Part shown: one piece after another, positions 11,746 to 24,400 of the stretch
How positions within the stretch are numbered: the stretch's first letter is position 1
Layout: the number at the start of each line of letters is the position of its first letter
NCBI RefSeq assembly: GCF_018143015.1
Contig: NC_054756.1
Span: 26,544,440 to 26,608,439 of the forward strand
Direction of reading: 5' to 3'
From: Lytechinus variegatus
Taxonomy: Eukaryota > Echinodermata > Echinoidea > Temnopleuroida > Toxopneustidae
DNA length: 64,000 nucleotides
The notes under the pieces: generated by a model
What the model was told of the DNA's origin: nothing
Seen by the model: only the letters and a program-made list of their open reading frames with translations
The model's database searches: none
Translations under genes and position numbers: made by a program

Positions 11746-11817
11746 ACATTCGGCATGAAGGAGTGAATTTTCGACCTATAATTGTATTTGTTCACTAACC
11801 TTTGAGTAGAACTGTAT

Positions 11818-12050
11818 GGCCCGAATTCACAAAGGTGGACTCTGCAAAATCCACGGATTTTAGAATCCGTGGATTTTTGAGTCCATGGATTCTGGAAAAT
11901 CCACGGATTCTGCAGTTTGTGATTCACAAACAGTGGACTCAAAAATCCACGGATTCTACCAGACCCACGGTTGAGTCCATGGATTCAACCGTGGACTCAA
12001 CCGAATCCACGGATTCAACCGTGGATTTTCAATCAAATTTAGGGACTTCC
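11818..12050. repeat. Cluster of ATCCACGGATT palindromic words
   Basis: Roughly a dozen copies of ATCCACGGATT or GTGGACTCAA in both orientations make nested hairpins. Open frames on both strands over this stretch (S-T-D-S-T-V-D-like) come from the repeat and are not genes. Confidence 0.7.
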
Positions 12051-12059
12051 CCATTTTGA

Positions 12060-13924
12060 GACTGCACTGCGCATGCTCAGTGTCATGAAAACAAACATCT
12101 GCAGCATATACACAATATACAAAAAAATATTATTCTAAAATAAATGTTTGCTGGTACCCCCCCCTCCCCAAGAATTATGTTTGCTGGCATTGATTGTTGT
12201 ATATCTTTACACACACAAAAAAAAAATAAGCACATCATCAGCTAGCTGCACCTGATCAACCATGGCCCTGAAGTGGCAAAAAGCAGAAATCCATTATTTA
12301 ATCGAGTTAATCTCAGATAGACAGGATATGTAACTGAGAAACTAATCACAATCCTTTTTACAGCAACCAATTCCACATCACTAAAGCACCACTGGATCCA
12401 TCTTTAAGAACAAGGTAATCACTGATTGCCAATTCACTTTGAATCACGCCATGATCATGATGCAATCAGAAAACTAATCATGAATAACGTTTTCAGACAT
12501 TCCAATCCTTTATACTTAAACATCATCACCTAATCTAAAATATCACAGCATTATATTTGATTTTGACACACACAAAAAAACATATCATCACCATGATCAC
12601 TCTTAGGAATGGGAATAACATCTGGAATAATTCAAAGCACAATCAATTCAATTTGATAACAGACAACAATTTAATATATTATTTTGTAACATTTTCCACA
12701 CATGAAAAACCACACTTTACATGATTATTTAACTATGATTACATAGATTATGACTGTTAAAATTAATTTTTCTGCAAGTCAAGTGATATGCTTGTAATTT
12801 TTTTTTATAATTTATATACATCATACTATCATGGAATACCATCAACCCTATACAGGCCTCGGAGCCCCCCCCCCCCCCGCCCCTCAATGATTTATGCAAT
12901 ATTTTCGCAGCGCGATATTTTTTTAACGTGCTCTGTGACTTTTACCTTCAAGTCTTGCGCAACTTATGAGACCAGTTTTGCGTCACCCGGGTACGCGGTC
13001 CCGAAATTACGTAACATTATGTCAGACCAAAAATTGCTCAAAAGCGTGATTTCGTGTACAAAATCAATGCAAATTATGTTTTCAACCAAAAATCATAAAT
13101 GTATGATTATTTTTAGCTTTGCTGGTTTAAATGTATTTATTTTATGCTGTTTATTATCAGAAGAGTCCCCAACAAATTTCATTGAAAAAACAATATCAAA
13201 TATGCATTACGTGAAATTGGGAGTTGGGAGAAATTAATTGCCAAACACAGATTTACAAACTTTTTTTGAGGGGTTTATATTGTATCAGCAGTACTGCAGA
13301 TTATATTAAATACTCATAGATAAAGAAATAACAGAAGTTCTTGATTTGTTGATGTGGTTGGGAGAATTCATTTGAATATTGATATCATAAAAACTGTATA
13401 TAGACATATCTATTCATAAATTAGGAATTATGTTGCAATGGATGACATTGTACTATAAAGACCAAGAAAAACAAATATAGTATACAGATAATACAGTACC
13501 TGACTCATTATCAATATTCATGAAAACTAGGGCCATACATTTTAAATGTCCAGCTCAGACGTCAGATAGGGGTAATACTATATTATATCTATGTTATTAA
13601 TGTACTTATATTCATCACTCTGTATGATGATTAAGTATTTATTGAATATCGATATATGACTTCGGTATTATCAATTGAAAAATACACGAAGAGCATGACA
13701 GTAAGAAAGTGAGTATTTATTTTTAAAGTAAACCTAGTTAGAAGGATCTGGTCTTTGAATGATTTTCACACTTCTCTAACTTAAAGAAATACAATGGAAT
13801 TATAAGATTTTGTATATATGTTGATATATCAAACACAATTATCGAAAGACTCACTTAAATTCTTAGTCTGTAGCGTCTAATATCAAGATAAATGAATTTG
13901 TAAGGAAAATGCTCAAGAGCATAA
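12060..13924. other. Intergenic AT-rich region, no gene supported
   Basis: A 149-residue plus frame at 12788-13237 is the longest anonymous frame of the gap. It spans a poly-C run and a GCGTCACCCGGGTACGCGG segment that reads like repeat text. There are no splice sites or domain, so it is not called. Confidence 0.45.
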
Positions 13925-13928
13925 TTAA

Positions 13929-14750
13929 CCCTATATAGCCCGGGCTATTTTGAAATTGCATAGCCCAGGGGGGGGGGCTATTAGGCCCCCCTCAGATCTC
14001 GGCCGTTTATCAACCAATTGCGACCAAATTTGGTGGGTGGGTGTCTCATTATGTATTTTACAAGAATGCGTTGTCAAATTTGTGATATTTATTATCATTT
14101 TTTTATTTATCTAATTAATTATGCAAATATTCAAATTTTTTCAAGGAATTTTCATTTTTTTGTAGTTTTCCCCCTATTTTTGAGAAAATGCAATGGAATC
14201 AAGCATGTTAGTAGCCAGTCATGTAATCTAAAAGACAGCTCACTCAAGTGTATTGAAATTGTATAATTATTAGATTATAATAGTAATTAATTATGCACAT
14301 ATGCTAATTTTTCTCGATAATATTCTTGTTTCCTTCCGTGTTTCCAAATTCTTATGTATTTCTTTGTTTTTAATTTATTATGTATTTCTTTGTTTTGAAA
14401 TCTCTACTTTTTATTGCTTTTTTTAATCTAGAATAGTTGGTGATAGCCCAAAAGAAACTTATGTGAGGAAAAACAGAAAAAAACATTCATCTGACAACAC
14501 TTATTGTAAAACCCATACATTGTACACACAAAAGTCAATGGAAATTGCCATTTTCGGTGACATTGGTTACGAATATGTGCTATATCTCCGCAAGTGTACC
14601 CCCGATTTTCACAAACGGTCTCAAAATGTGCCGGAGATGTGAAAGAAAAAAGTCATGAAATTTCAGCGTATTATTTTTTTGCATTTAGAAATTATCGCGA
14701 AATATGTCGAGGAGGGGCCTTTTAGGCCCCCCCCCCCGGGCTATAAAGGG
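13929..14750. mobile_element. piggyBac-like non-autonomous element (TTAA/CCC...GGG/TTAA)
   Basis: TTAA at 13925-13928 and at 14751-14754 flank an 822-base element that starts CCCTATATAGCCCGGG and ends CCCGGGCTATAAAGGG, inverted copies of one another with small changes. TTAA duplication plus CCC/GGG termini is the piggyBac signature. The interior is AT-rich and has no transposase. Confidence 0.8.
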
Positions 14751-15009
14751 TTAAAGGACAAATAAGTACTGTACAGTACATTACAAAGAGAGGGTGCTAA
14801 ATAAAACAATTATGCTAAATTTCAATGCTTAAAAATAGTCAATGACCGCTATTATACTTTAGTGACATTGGAATGATGATAGGAGTACAAGTCACATTAT
14901 CGACCCTTCCCCAAAAGTTCAGACTGGCATAACAGAGTCTACATTTATATTAAAAATGCAATCTGCACACTGACAGAATACCTGTTCTTCCGATTAAGGA
15001 AGTACAGGG

Positions 15010-15436
15010 CTCGCATTATTTGATTTTTAAAAATGTGTAACGTCTTCATGGCTAATTGCAAGCAGGTATTTAACATGACCTTTTCCATCACGGCATTTCT
15101 GCTCACTCTTTACGTTCGTAGTAATTATTAATTTGCATACACATCTTTTTTTTCAGGAAGACAAACATTTCCCAGAATGTTCAAAATTTTAGGAAAAAGT
15201 GCATAAGATTTCCAAAAAATTTAGCTCGCGCTTCGCGCTCGCATTATATAAATAAGGGTTATGGTATTATACATTTATGTTTCATAAGAATAAAGCTAAA
15301 AAGTGACCATTAGGACTACCCCTTCAAAGAAACAAAAAATCCCGGCAAAAATCATATTCGAGCGGCCGATCGGGAGAAATATGGCTGAAAAAATTTCCGC
15401 CCCCCCCCCTATTGGCGAAGGCTGGATCCGCCCCTG
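15010..15436. mobile_element. Right end of a hAT-like GC-box element (D1)
   Basis: From CTCGCATTATTTGATTTT to GGATCCGCCCCTG this closely matches 52757-53164, the right end of element D2, apart from a small indel near 15056. The left part of D1 is absent. Confidence 0.75.
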
Positions 15437-15551
15437 TAGTTTTATGTAGTGACATGCTTCTTTGTCATTCCTAGGTTAGATACATGTAGCTCTGAGAAAC
15501 CTTGATTTAAGCTACGCCTACCATTGTTCTCTTCATCCATTTCTTTCACAC

Positions 15552-15561
15552 TATATATATA

Positions 15562-15653
<92 letters not shown>

Positions 15654-15664
15654 GGTGTGTGTGT
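15552..15664. repeat. (AT)n-(GT)n compound microsatellite
   Basis: About 75 bases of AT dinucleotides followed by about 35 bases of GT. The open frames over it on both strands are artefacts. Confidence 0.95.
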
Positions 15665-16122
15665 ATGTATACATATATATATACAGAGAGAGAGAGGTTG
15701 AAACTTTTATGCTTTCTTTCAACAAAATTTATTGAAGTCCACAAAAAGACCGTCTTTATCAAGTGTGTGTATATGTATAGGTACTGTGTGTGGACTCATT
15801 TAAAAAGTAAAATGCTACAGAAATCGTTTTTGTAAACAATGTTTTCTTTAATTAAATCTATAGCCCTCATTGTTTTTCACTTATAATAAGAATGGTTAAG
15901 GAATTAGACATGGTTCAACTTTACACAACAGCATTGACCGTGTGCTTTCAAGAAAAAAAAATGAGGATCACACATTGAAATCACGCAATATGTGCATCAG
16001 ACATTGTTTTGTCATTAAAATAAAATGGAGGGGGGCGATTGACATTAACTTAATTATGACGACATGTGCTATGAAATTTAAATCAGATGAGAACCAAGAA
16101 AATATTTTATCCGCAACTGAAC

Positions 16123-16724
16123 GGACAAGTCCACCCCAACGAAAATCTGCTTTGAATAGAAAGAGAAAAATCAGACAAACATAACGCTCAAAATTTCATC
16201 AAAATCCGATCTAAAATAAAAAAAATAATGACATTTTTAAGTTTTGCTTAATTTCACAAAAGAGTTACGTGCACATCCTGGTCGGTATGCAAATGAGGGG
16301 ACCGATGACATCACTCACTATTTATTTTGTATTTTATTATGTGAAATATGAAATATTATAATTTTCTCCTCATTGTCATGTGAAAAAAAAATCACTCCTC
16401 CCTGAACATGTGGGATTCCATTGTTTTAACATTTTGTGGTTCAAACAAGAAGGTCCTATTTGTCAAATTCGTAAGAATTGAAATATTGTATAATTCAAAC
16501 AACAAAAAAACAAAATAAATGTTGAGTGACATCATCGACTCTCTCATTTGCATATCACTACATTGTGCATATAACTGTTTTGTGAAAAATAAGCAAAACT
16601 TTATTAAAAATTTCATTACTTTCTTATTTGTCATTCGATTTTGATGAAGTTTTTAGCACTATTCTTGTTTGATTTTTAACTATTTATTCGAATATTTTTT
16701 TTCTGGGGTAGACTTGACCTTTAA
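16123..16724. mobile_element. TTAA-type MITE family A (A2)
   Basis: Starts GGACAAGTCCACCCCAAC and ends GGGTAGACTTGACCTTTAA. Contains the family's central CACATCC...GGTATGCAAATGAG segment. About 600 bases, no coding capacity. Confidence 0.8.
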
Positions 16725-17416
16725 CTTATTTCACCACAGCAAATCATCTGCCACATTCAATTCCCACTATAATATATAATACGGCATTTCCTAATAATAC
16801 CCTCGGTATGAGTTAACAATATTGTCCGATGCAAGCTATTCGCGCGCCCTCATAAAAACATGCATCGTATAACCGAATAGATACTTATATGTGATCTCAG
16901 CTTTTTGTACTCTTAATAAAATTAGTTGCAACAATGATTATCTAACCGATTGCATCAGTAGTTAATCCATTTTTTTTTTTCATTTTACAAGGACAAATAT
17001 TGAATAATTTATTCAAAATCTTTCCTTGAAAAATAAAAAAAAACATTAATTTTATAATTGCAATGATGTACATCCCCATTATGTTTTTTTTTTTGGCAGA
17101 AGTGATATGCTACAGTATGGGTATCATAATTTCTAGGATATACACTAGCTTTGATTCACACAGTGGTGCGCACATAATGTCACTGGTAAAAATATTCATT
17201 GCAACAATAATCCAGGTATACCAAAATACAGAATACTCCTTTGTGAACTCAGTTTTATGTAGCCTTGTAACAAAATAAAGATATAAATTGAATTATTTTG
17301 CTACGAATACAGAGTGCTTAATATAAACAGACAAACGAAATTAAACAAAACTTATACCGCCCTTTCACACGTAAAAAACGTAATGTGAATGACGATTCCA
17401 GTGAAAAATAAGGCTA
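16725..17416. other. Intergenic, no gene seen
   Basis: AT-rich unique-looking sequence. The 71-residue plus frame at 17063 has no domain or splice context. Confidence 0.4.
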
Positions 17417-18318
17417 ATATACAAATAGCGAATAGGCATGAGTGCGATGGTGCGAGATTTCGCATGATGTGAAAGAAAGATGCTCTATTCAACGAGGCGG
17501 TAGCCGAGTTGAATAGAGCGTTTCTTTCTTTCACCGAATGCGAAATCTCGCACCATTGCACGAATAAGAATATTCGCTATTTGTGTTGTACAACGCCTCG
17601 GAATCTAGCGAAAATATGAAAAAAACAAGTTTTTCCCTCCAGTAATCTATGACAAGGGAGCAAAAATATTGAAAGCAAAAAGCAAAATCCCACAAGCGCA
17701 CATGATCGATCTTGGACAGCGTTGCGCATTTAGCCAGCGGGCTGTACGCGCATTGTCACCTTATTCAATGAAATCGCATTGTGATCACCTCTAAAGCCGT
17801 GCAATGGTACATTTTGGACGGTACATTTTGGATGGTACGTCTTGTGTGCAACGATACGAATGTGTGACATTCAGCCTCCCATTTGATCGCGTACAACAAG
17901 CTATTATTATTATTATTATTATTTGTTTTGGCGTCACCTGTGCCTGGGAGGCGAAAAGCGAACTGAATCACTGTGACCCGCAGGTCTCTCCTCCCGATAT
18001 AACTGACTGGGGGGAATGCAGGTGGACCACTACACCGGGGTTTCCCCCTACTCTTATACGAATAGTGCAATGGGTTCTTAACGTGCAAAGGTGGTGACTC
18101 TCCTCTACACGGGGCCTCCATTTAACGTCCTATCCGAGGGACGGAGTGTTTTCCATTGTAACATAGCCTGCATCTATGAAACATGGGAGAGACGTTTACA
18201 CACAACGCACTGGCTTCAGTCATCCGCCCGGGGTGGACTCGAACCCACGATCTTTGGTTCGACGGGCAGACGCGTTACCGACTGAGCCAACACCGCTCTC
18301 ACTGAGTAGGCGTTGTAC
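17417..18318. mobile_element. Foldback element L1, interrupted by a SINE
   Basis: AATAGCGAATAGGCATGA near 17424 and a tight hairpin at 17450-17560 (GCGAGATTTCGCAT...ATGCGAAATCTCGC) open the element; GTAGGCGTTGTAC closes it at 18305-18317. The reverse complement of the whole, without the SINE, is at 28515-29020. L1 and L2 are two copies in opposite orientation. Confidence 0.7.
17893..18302 (-). mobile_element. tRNA-derived SINE with (AAT)n tail (S3), inside L1
   Basis: On the minus strand the head near 18225-18300 holds GTTGGCTCAGTCGGTAAC (box A) and GGGTTCGAGTCC (box B). A body of about 300 bases follows and it ends in an (AAT)n run, seen as (ATT)n on plus at 17901-17923. Copy L2 of the host repeat lacks the insertion at the matching point. 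Confidence 0.75.
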
Positions 18319-18534
18319 AGTGACGAATATCTCGCACGTGTAAAACAAACTAGAACATGATTAGCATTACGAACGGTAATTACAGTCATGATTACAATAG
18401 CAATCATCATAACAATGATGATTCAAAATTCACGAGTAAAAAGGCCCTTTGTCTGACTCTTAATAAGGTTCTTTCTGAATATTGATTTTCATCTCTTTAA
18501 TGTTGTTCTCTCCTTGGAGACAAGCAGGGGCGTC

Positions 18535-19133
18535 GATCCATTTTTCAGATGGGGGGGGGGCAAAATCATGAATCAACTTTCCAAAGGCGCTCGATCACAC
18601 AAAACAAACAAACTCACACACACACGCACACATATGCATATATATGTGTGTACATATGTTTATATTTATGTATACACACACACACACATATGTAAATATA
18701 CACATATCTCACCAACAAATTGATGCGATCGCGAAGCGCGATCTGAAAATTTTGATATTTCGAGCTGAAAAAAATGAGTTTAATGGACAAGATATATATA
18801 TCCAACAAAAGATTATTGCACATCGAAGTGGGAGTTCTTTTGAGGTTTAGAACTGAAAGCGGGACCATATTTATTCTATTTAATCATGAAAAGTATGTTT
18901 TTTTTGTTACAGAAATGATGCGAGCGCGAAACGCGAGCTGAAATTTTGTTATATTCCAATCTGAAAAGTGGACATTTTGAGCACGATTTTAGACGAAAAA
19001 CGAGTTGTGTATCTCAATCTCGCTTGCTGATTTCTGTGTAACATTACAATCTCATTTTATTTTTAGCACATGCGGGATTATTGGGGGGGCAAAACGATAT
19101 GTTTGCCCCCCCCCCCCCAGGATCGACGCCTGT
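18535..19133. mobile_element. hAT-like non-autonomous element with GC boxes (D3)
   Basis: Ends are CAGGGGCGTCGATCC and GGATCGACGCCTGTG. The adjoining bases GAGACAAG and GAGACAGG look like an 8-bp target duplication with one change. It holds an AC/GT microsatellite at 18614-18700 and GCGAGCGCGAAACGCGAGC near 18921. Confidence 0.65.
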
Positions 19134-19235
19134 GGAGACAGGTATGTTGCTCGAAAGGTTTAGGGGAGAGAGAATAAGAACTATAGAAAAACAGAACATT
19201 AATAGGTGATTTTTATTATGTCAAGGAGCTTCTGT

Positions 19236-19557
19236 TTAAAGCTCCTTTATACAAAGTTTAACTTTAATGGTTCATGATGAGAACATTTTTTTCGGAAAAA
19301 TGGTGTAAAAATTATTTATCTGTTGATATACTGAGGGTCCATAAAGACAATTTCCTATTTTTTAAGGTAAATGGTATGTCATTGTCTTTAACTGCATATG
19401 AAAGGAAGGTGCTCGTATATGACTTCACAGATAAACAAAAATCAAATTTCTAATATTTTTTTATACATGATATCTTAAATTTGCCTCAAACTTCACCATT
19501 AACCATTTTTTTTATTTTTACAATTAAATTTTCGTGAGGGTGAACTTTCTCTTTAAA
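19236..19557. mobile_element. MITE family B, decayed copy (B3)
   Basis: Closes with GAGGGTGAACTTTCTCTTTAA, the inverse of the AAAGGGGAAGTTCACC start seen at 40243. The left boundary is uncertain. Confidence 0.5.
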
Positions 19558-19717
19558 GTTGCTTGATTCGGCAATGAAACCATTTTGTACATTCCGTCCA
19601 ATAAAGTTGTGCTAAAAAAATAATAATGAACCCCACCACAAAATGCACTCCTCAATGCCGAGTGTTCAATGCAGGCAACAACACTACAATGTTCGGGAAG
19701 TCAAGAACAACAAAAAC

Positions 19718-19723
19718 TTTATT
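19718..19723 (-). terminator. Possible polyadenylation signal of gene 2
   Basis: TTTATT on plus (AATAAA on minus) lies about 560 bases beyond the gene 2 stop codon. It is a single hexamer in AT-rich DNA, so support is weak. Confidence 0.25.
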
Positions 19724-19870
19724 GAATGTAATATTTTATTACTTGACTTCATAATGACAATTCCAAAACTTGAACACTTTATATACAACGATTTTCTGAT
19801 GTGGTTCACTAACTTTAAGCACCACTGGTTGTTTCGATGGAATTCGAACATTCTGATTCTCGTATAGAGT

Positions 19871-20041
19871 CAGTGGCGGAGAGATATGGGGGGGGGGGGT
19901 TCATGACTAAGAAAAAAAAATTAAAGAAAAGAGAAGAGAAGGTGAAATACGATATTAATTTCTGAGCATTATGTCAAAATCTTTAATCAAATTTGATTTT
20001 TGTTTTAAAAAGGTCAAAATTATTTGCTCATTTCGCCACTG
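19871..20041. mobile_element. Short CAGTGGCG-ended element (possible hAT MITE)
   Basis: CAGTGGCGGAGAGATATGGG opens and TTCGCCACTG closes a 171-base segment. No convincing target duplication. It lies within 250 bases downstream of the gene 2 stop codon, perhaps in its 3' UTR. Confidence 0.45.
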
Positions 20042-20283
20042 CGTAAACCGAACCAGGTTGTGCTTCTGCGGTCACGCGCTGTTTTCTAAGGAGCGTTTCA
20101 TCAACATAGTTGTCCGACAAGTTGTCTGATCTGACAACTTTCCTTGATTCTGATTGGCTGAGTGGTACTGTTACTACAGTAACTGTATGATAAAATATGG
20201 CTTGTCGGATTAAACGTCCGGCAAGTCCTTTCATGAAAGACTTCCCTGGACTCTTCGACAAAGTTGTTGAGATGACAGTCGTC

Positions 20284-20383
20284 CTAGTGTGTTCCGTCTC
20301 CCACAGGTCTTGGCTGTAGGTCCATGGAAGGATCATGTCCCTTTTCTACAGTTTTCATACTCATGGAACTTGGCCCCTTGCGT
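20284..20383 (-). CDS. Truncated cytoplasmic tail exon (gene 2)
   Basis: Starts after ATGAATAG with R-R-K-G-P-S-S-M-S-M-K and runs to TAG at 20286-20284, a 33-residue tail. Aligned by eye to gene 1, the stop falls where gene 1 reads Gln in Y-Q-E-M, and 2 bases are missing a few codons later; the matching text continues past the stop in another frame. The tail therefore lacks all four tyrosine motifs. The acceptor has a weak pyrimidine tract, so alternative splicing is possible. Confidence 0.7.
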
Positions 20384-21429
20384 CTATTCATAAACATGAT
20401 AAGGGAAAATGTGATATCACTTAACTACTGTAACAAACTTGTGGCGCTGTTAACCGAACAAGTCATTTGTCAATTACTTTGTCTTCTCCCATACTAAGAA
20501 CAAAATTTTCAGTGTCATTTATACGCTAAGTGATTTTTATTTATGACATTGATGACTGCATTGAACAGAGAATACCATTGACAGGTCAATGATATTACAT
20601 GAAACATCAATATCATGTGGTGTATTAATATAATTACTAAGAATGAATACGCATTCTTAAAAAAATCTGATGTGTTTTAAATGGGCGAAAAGAGGAATTC
20701 AAGTTTACTGTTATTTAAATTTGCACCTATGTCTCTCATGATAAGTTTTAGAGTAATTTTGAACCATGAAATAATTTGAAAAAAGATATAATTTTATTTT
20801 TTTATGATAGATATAATTTCAACTTATACAAAATTAAGAGATTGCTAAACCAAGTGGTCCATGCGAAATTAAATGAGAGAATGAAATTGAAAATTTAATC
20901 ATGAAAATCATTTTACTGCTTGTATGTTTAAGGGACCTAAAAAAGAAAAGCCTTGGTTGTTGGTTGAATTTAGGTTCAACCACTTTTGATTTCCGCAGAA
21001 ACTTCTTTTCCGACTTATTTTATATGAGTCACTGAATACTTCACTTTTTTCCAGTCACGCTCACATTTACCACGTTTATGTAACTTTATTATTTCAAGTT
21101 TATCATGCATGTTTTTTATTATTGTAAAATATATCAACAGTGGAAAAATAAATTCAAATCAAAATGTGGATTCAAAACTGCTATTGTACGTCATATATTT
21201 TTTTCATTGCATGAATATAAAATTACCTTTGTCGAATAAGTAAGAAAGTAACAACAACTGCATACAGCAAAATAATTGCGACTACGACGATCAAACCAAT
21301 TCGCCCTCCTGTAAAAAATATAACAAATGAAAAAATAAAATGTTATTGCAGCAACCTCTTCCAAATACATTATTTCCATTGTTTTAACGGATTAAAAGAA
21401 AAACAAAAGCATTTAATATATATATATAC

Positions 21430-21462
<33 letters not shown>

Positions 21463-24400
21463 TTTTTTTTTATTGATTCCACTTTTAAAACAAATATCAT
21501 AATATACGTAACAAATGTGGTCATAAACATAGTGTATCAATGATAAAATTAAGTATCTAACATAAGTTTTTAAGCGTAAGGTACACTACAAAATGTAAAA
21601 AAAGTGAGGAGCCTAAATAAAATATATAACGTCAACTCACTCAATTACCCAATTAGCGAGTTTGTAATGTACATCAGGGCCCAGTAACACAGAACGTAGC
21701 AACTGATCATGTAGCTTAGCTTTCCGATCGACCATACACAATATGCGTAATCAATGCAACCAATCGTATAGCCTTGCGATAAATTGCTAACCCTTTTTAA
21801 AATGTTCCATACAGTATCATGGCATTGCTACACTCTAAAAAAAGATTTACCCAGTATAGGGTAAAATGGGAACATGCATGTGGGTTGGGTAAAAAGATAC
21901 TTAATATTTTGTAAATTTAACGCAAAGTTGCGTTGAAATAGCCCAATACGGGGTAAATTTGTACCCAGGAAACATGCATGTTTCCTTCCCACCCAATATT
22001 GGGTAAAAAATTTTACTCAGTGTTTTTAGAGTGTAGTAATGTACCACAGTCTATGGTACATTACAATGGCATTACTATGGTATTACTATGATATTACTAT
22101 GGTATTATGGTACTTGTGTATTCTCAAATAGTACTTTCCGAATCCGTATGGTACTTCTGTGATAGTACTATAGTACAAATGAATTTACCATGGATACTAT
22201 GGTAATACTATGGTAATACCATAGTAATACCATGGTACTGTATGTTCCTTTTTTACAAGGGAAGCTTTTTTACAGGGCCCAGAGCACCTAGAAATAAAGG
22301 TCATTTGTACTGACATGATTCAAGTGAAACTCCGACATGACACCGCAATATGATTGACTCACATAGCAATAATCAATTTAATCCAATGGCCTCTAAACAA
22401 ATCCTGCATCGCATTGACTATACAAGGCGGATCAAAAAAAACAGCTCTGTGGGAGCTTGCAGCTAAAGATGGATATCTTGGTAGAGAAATTTCACCGAAA
22501 TAACGAGCGAAACTTCAAACGCCGTATTAAAGTTGAAAAACAAAATAAAATCGGGTATAATCATGATAATAATAATAATGATAGTGATTTCTTAAGCGCA
22601 CACATTTTCCGCAGTGCGAAGACGTTCAAGGCGCTTGCCAAGCAAAAGTTCATTTTGAATATATACCCCCAAAATAAAAATATGCATGCAAAAGGAATTT
22701 TACGAAGAGATCTGAAATAAATACATGTACTAAATACAAAAGGGTTCAAAACATTATTAAAGGAACAGTTCTACATCACTCGCTGTACTTTCCATTTCAT
22801 TAAAGACTTGTTCATTTAATTATCCTTTATATTCATACTCATCAATAAACGTTAATTTTTGGCTGGAACACCCCCCCAATAAAGGTCTGCCGACTGTTAC
22901 AGAACTTAGACTTCATCAGTTTGGTTCTCAGTAATGGGAAATAATTCAATTGCAAGTCTATTTTCATTCCAAAAATCAAGCGTACATGCCATTAATTGTA
23001 AATTTGCGATTGATTGCTAATCTGCTCCATGAAACAAAGAGAGAGAAATCTGATTTGGCATTGTTAAAATTGATCAATCAGTTGTAAGATTGCAACAGAA
23101 TATTTCCGATTGATTGCAACCCCTCATGAGTTCTTACTTTTCTAGATATCTTACCTTGGGAGTATTGTACTTCTGTCGTTCGAGTACAATTATACGTTTC
23201 CGTCATCACGGTAGGGTAAGGGTAAGTGCCCGGCAATATTGATGGTGTGCGGGTTGTCTCGACTGGATGTACAAAATGTGAAAAAAAAACGTGCGATTAA
23301 ATGGGAAAAGCATGTGCATGGTTTTTTTTTTTTGTCTTTCTTTTTTTCAACATGTCTCCCAATACATCCAACATTACATTGATATCCAGTTGAGTACTTT
23401 TTTGCTTGAGAACCAGCGCTTAATCTCATTATTCAAATTTATTGCAAAATGCAAGCCTTAGTGGTGATTTTCGACGAACCTGAAGTTCGTGACGTAATAC
23501 TGGATAGCCTTCATTACGAAGGTTCGTACGAAAACTGGAGGACATATTCTTCCAGTTCATGCATATTGTTTTCACTATCATCACATGGATATTATGCATA
23601 ACCTTTTCTTCATGCTATGATTCATGAAACCTACTACTATGCACCAGAATGCCAACGCCATCGTAAAAGTAGCGCGGATCTACTACAGATACTGAACGCT
23701 TGTTGTGCGGCGGACTATTTTAGGCCGGTGGAGACAAAAAAATCACGAGTTCATCACTGAAAACGGTATTAGAAGGAGAAATGGATAGAATTCTTACTGT
23801 TGAAAAGAGCAACGTGAGATGGGCCTCCACAAAATTCACTCCTTCGTCCGATACATGGCGAATTACACAATGTTTCAGGTACCCGAGCAGACGGGTCAAC
23901 GACAATGAATGGACTCCCACATAGACATGTGGCACCAGTAAGTACACCAGCGTAGAGATAGGCCTTTCCAGATCGCTCACACCAGGTAATGCAGTTTGGT
24001 ATCGTCATGTCATGAATGTCATATGTGATTCCAAAAGGAGTTTCAAGGTTCGTTAACTCTGATAAATGAAAGGGATAGCATCCTAGAAATCCACAATCTG
24101 TATAAAAGAGGGCGAAAAGTCTTGTATGAACATTTACAACTGCGACGCAAAAGAAAATAGGCCTACATAAGGAAAACACCGCCTAATCTCCCAAACGACT
24201 TCGTTAAAAAAGGTTAAGTCCACCCCGGATCAAAAGTTGATCTCATTCGATAGAGAAAATCAATCAGGCATTACAGAATATGGACCTTACGATAAAAGTT
24301 ATGACATTTCAAATTTGTATATACTTTCACAAAACAGTAATCAAAGGACAAGTCCATCCCCAACAAAAAGTTGATTCAAATAAAAAAAGAAAAATCCAAC

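Noticed and set aside
11802..12059. Ser/Thr/Asp repeat protein frame
   Set aside because: Product of the ATCCACGGATT word repeat; both strands are open for the same reason.
12788..13237. 149-residue plus-strand open frame
   Set aside because: No domain, no splice sites, spans poly-C and a repeat-like GC patch; codon use is that of AT-rich junk.
15442..15762. 106-residue minus frame rich in Tyr/Ile and His/Thr
   Set aside because: Translation of the (AT)n/(GT)n microsatellite.
20028..20336. 102-residue minus frame as a gene
   Set aside because: It is the 2-base-shifted shadow of the gene 2 tail exon; the phase from the helix exon leads to the TAG at 20286-20284.
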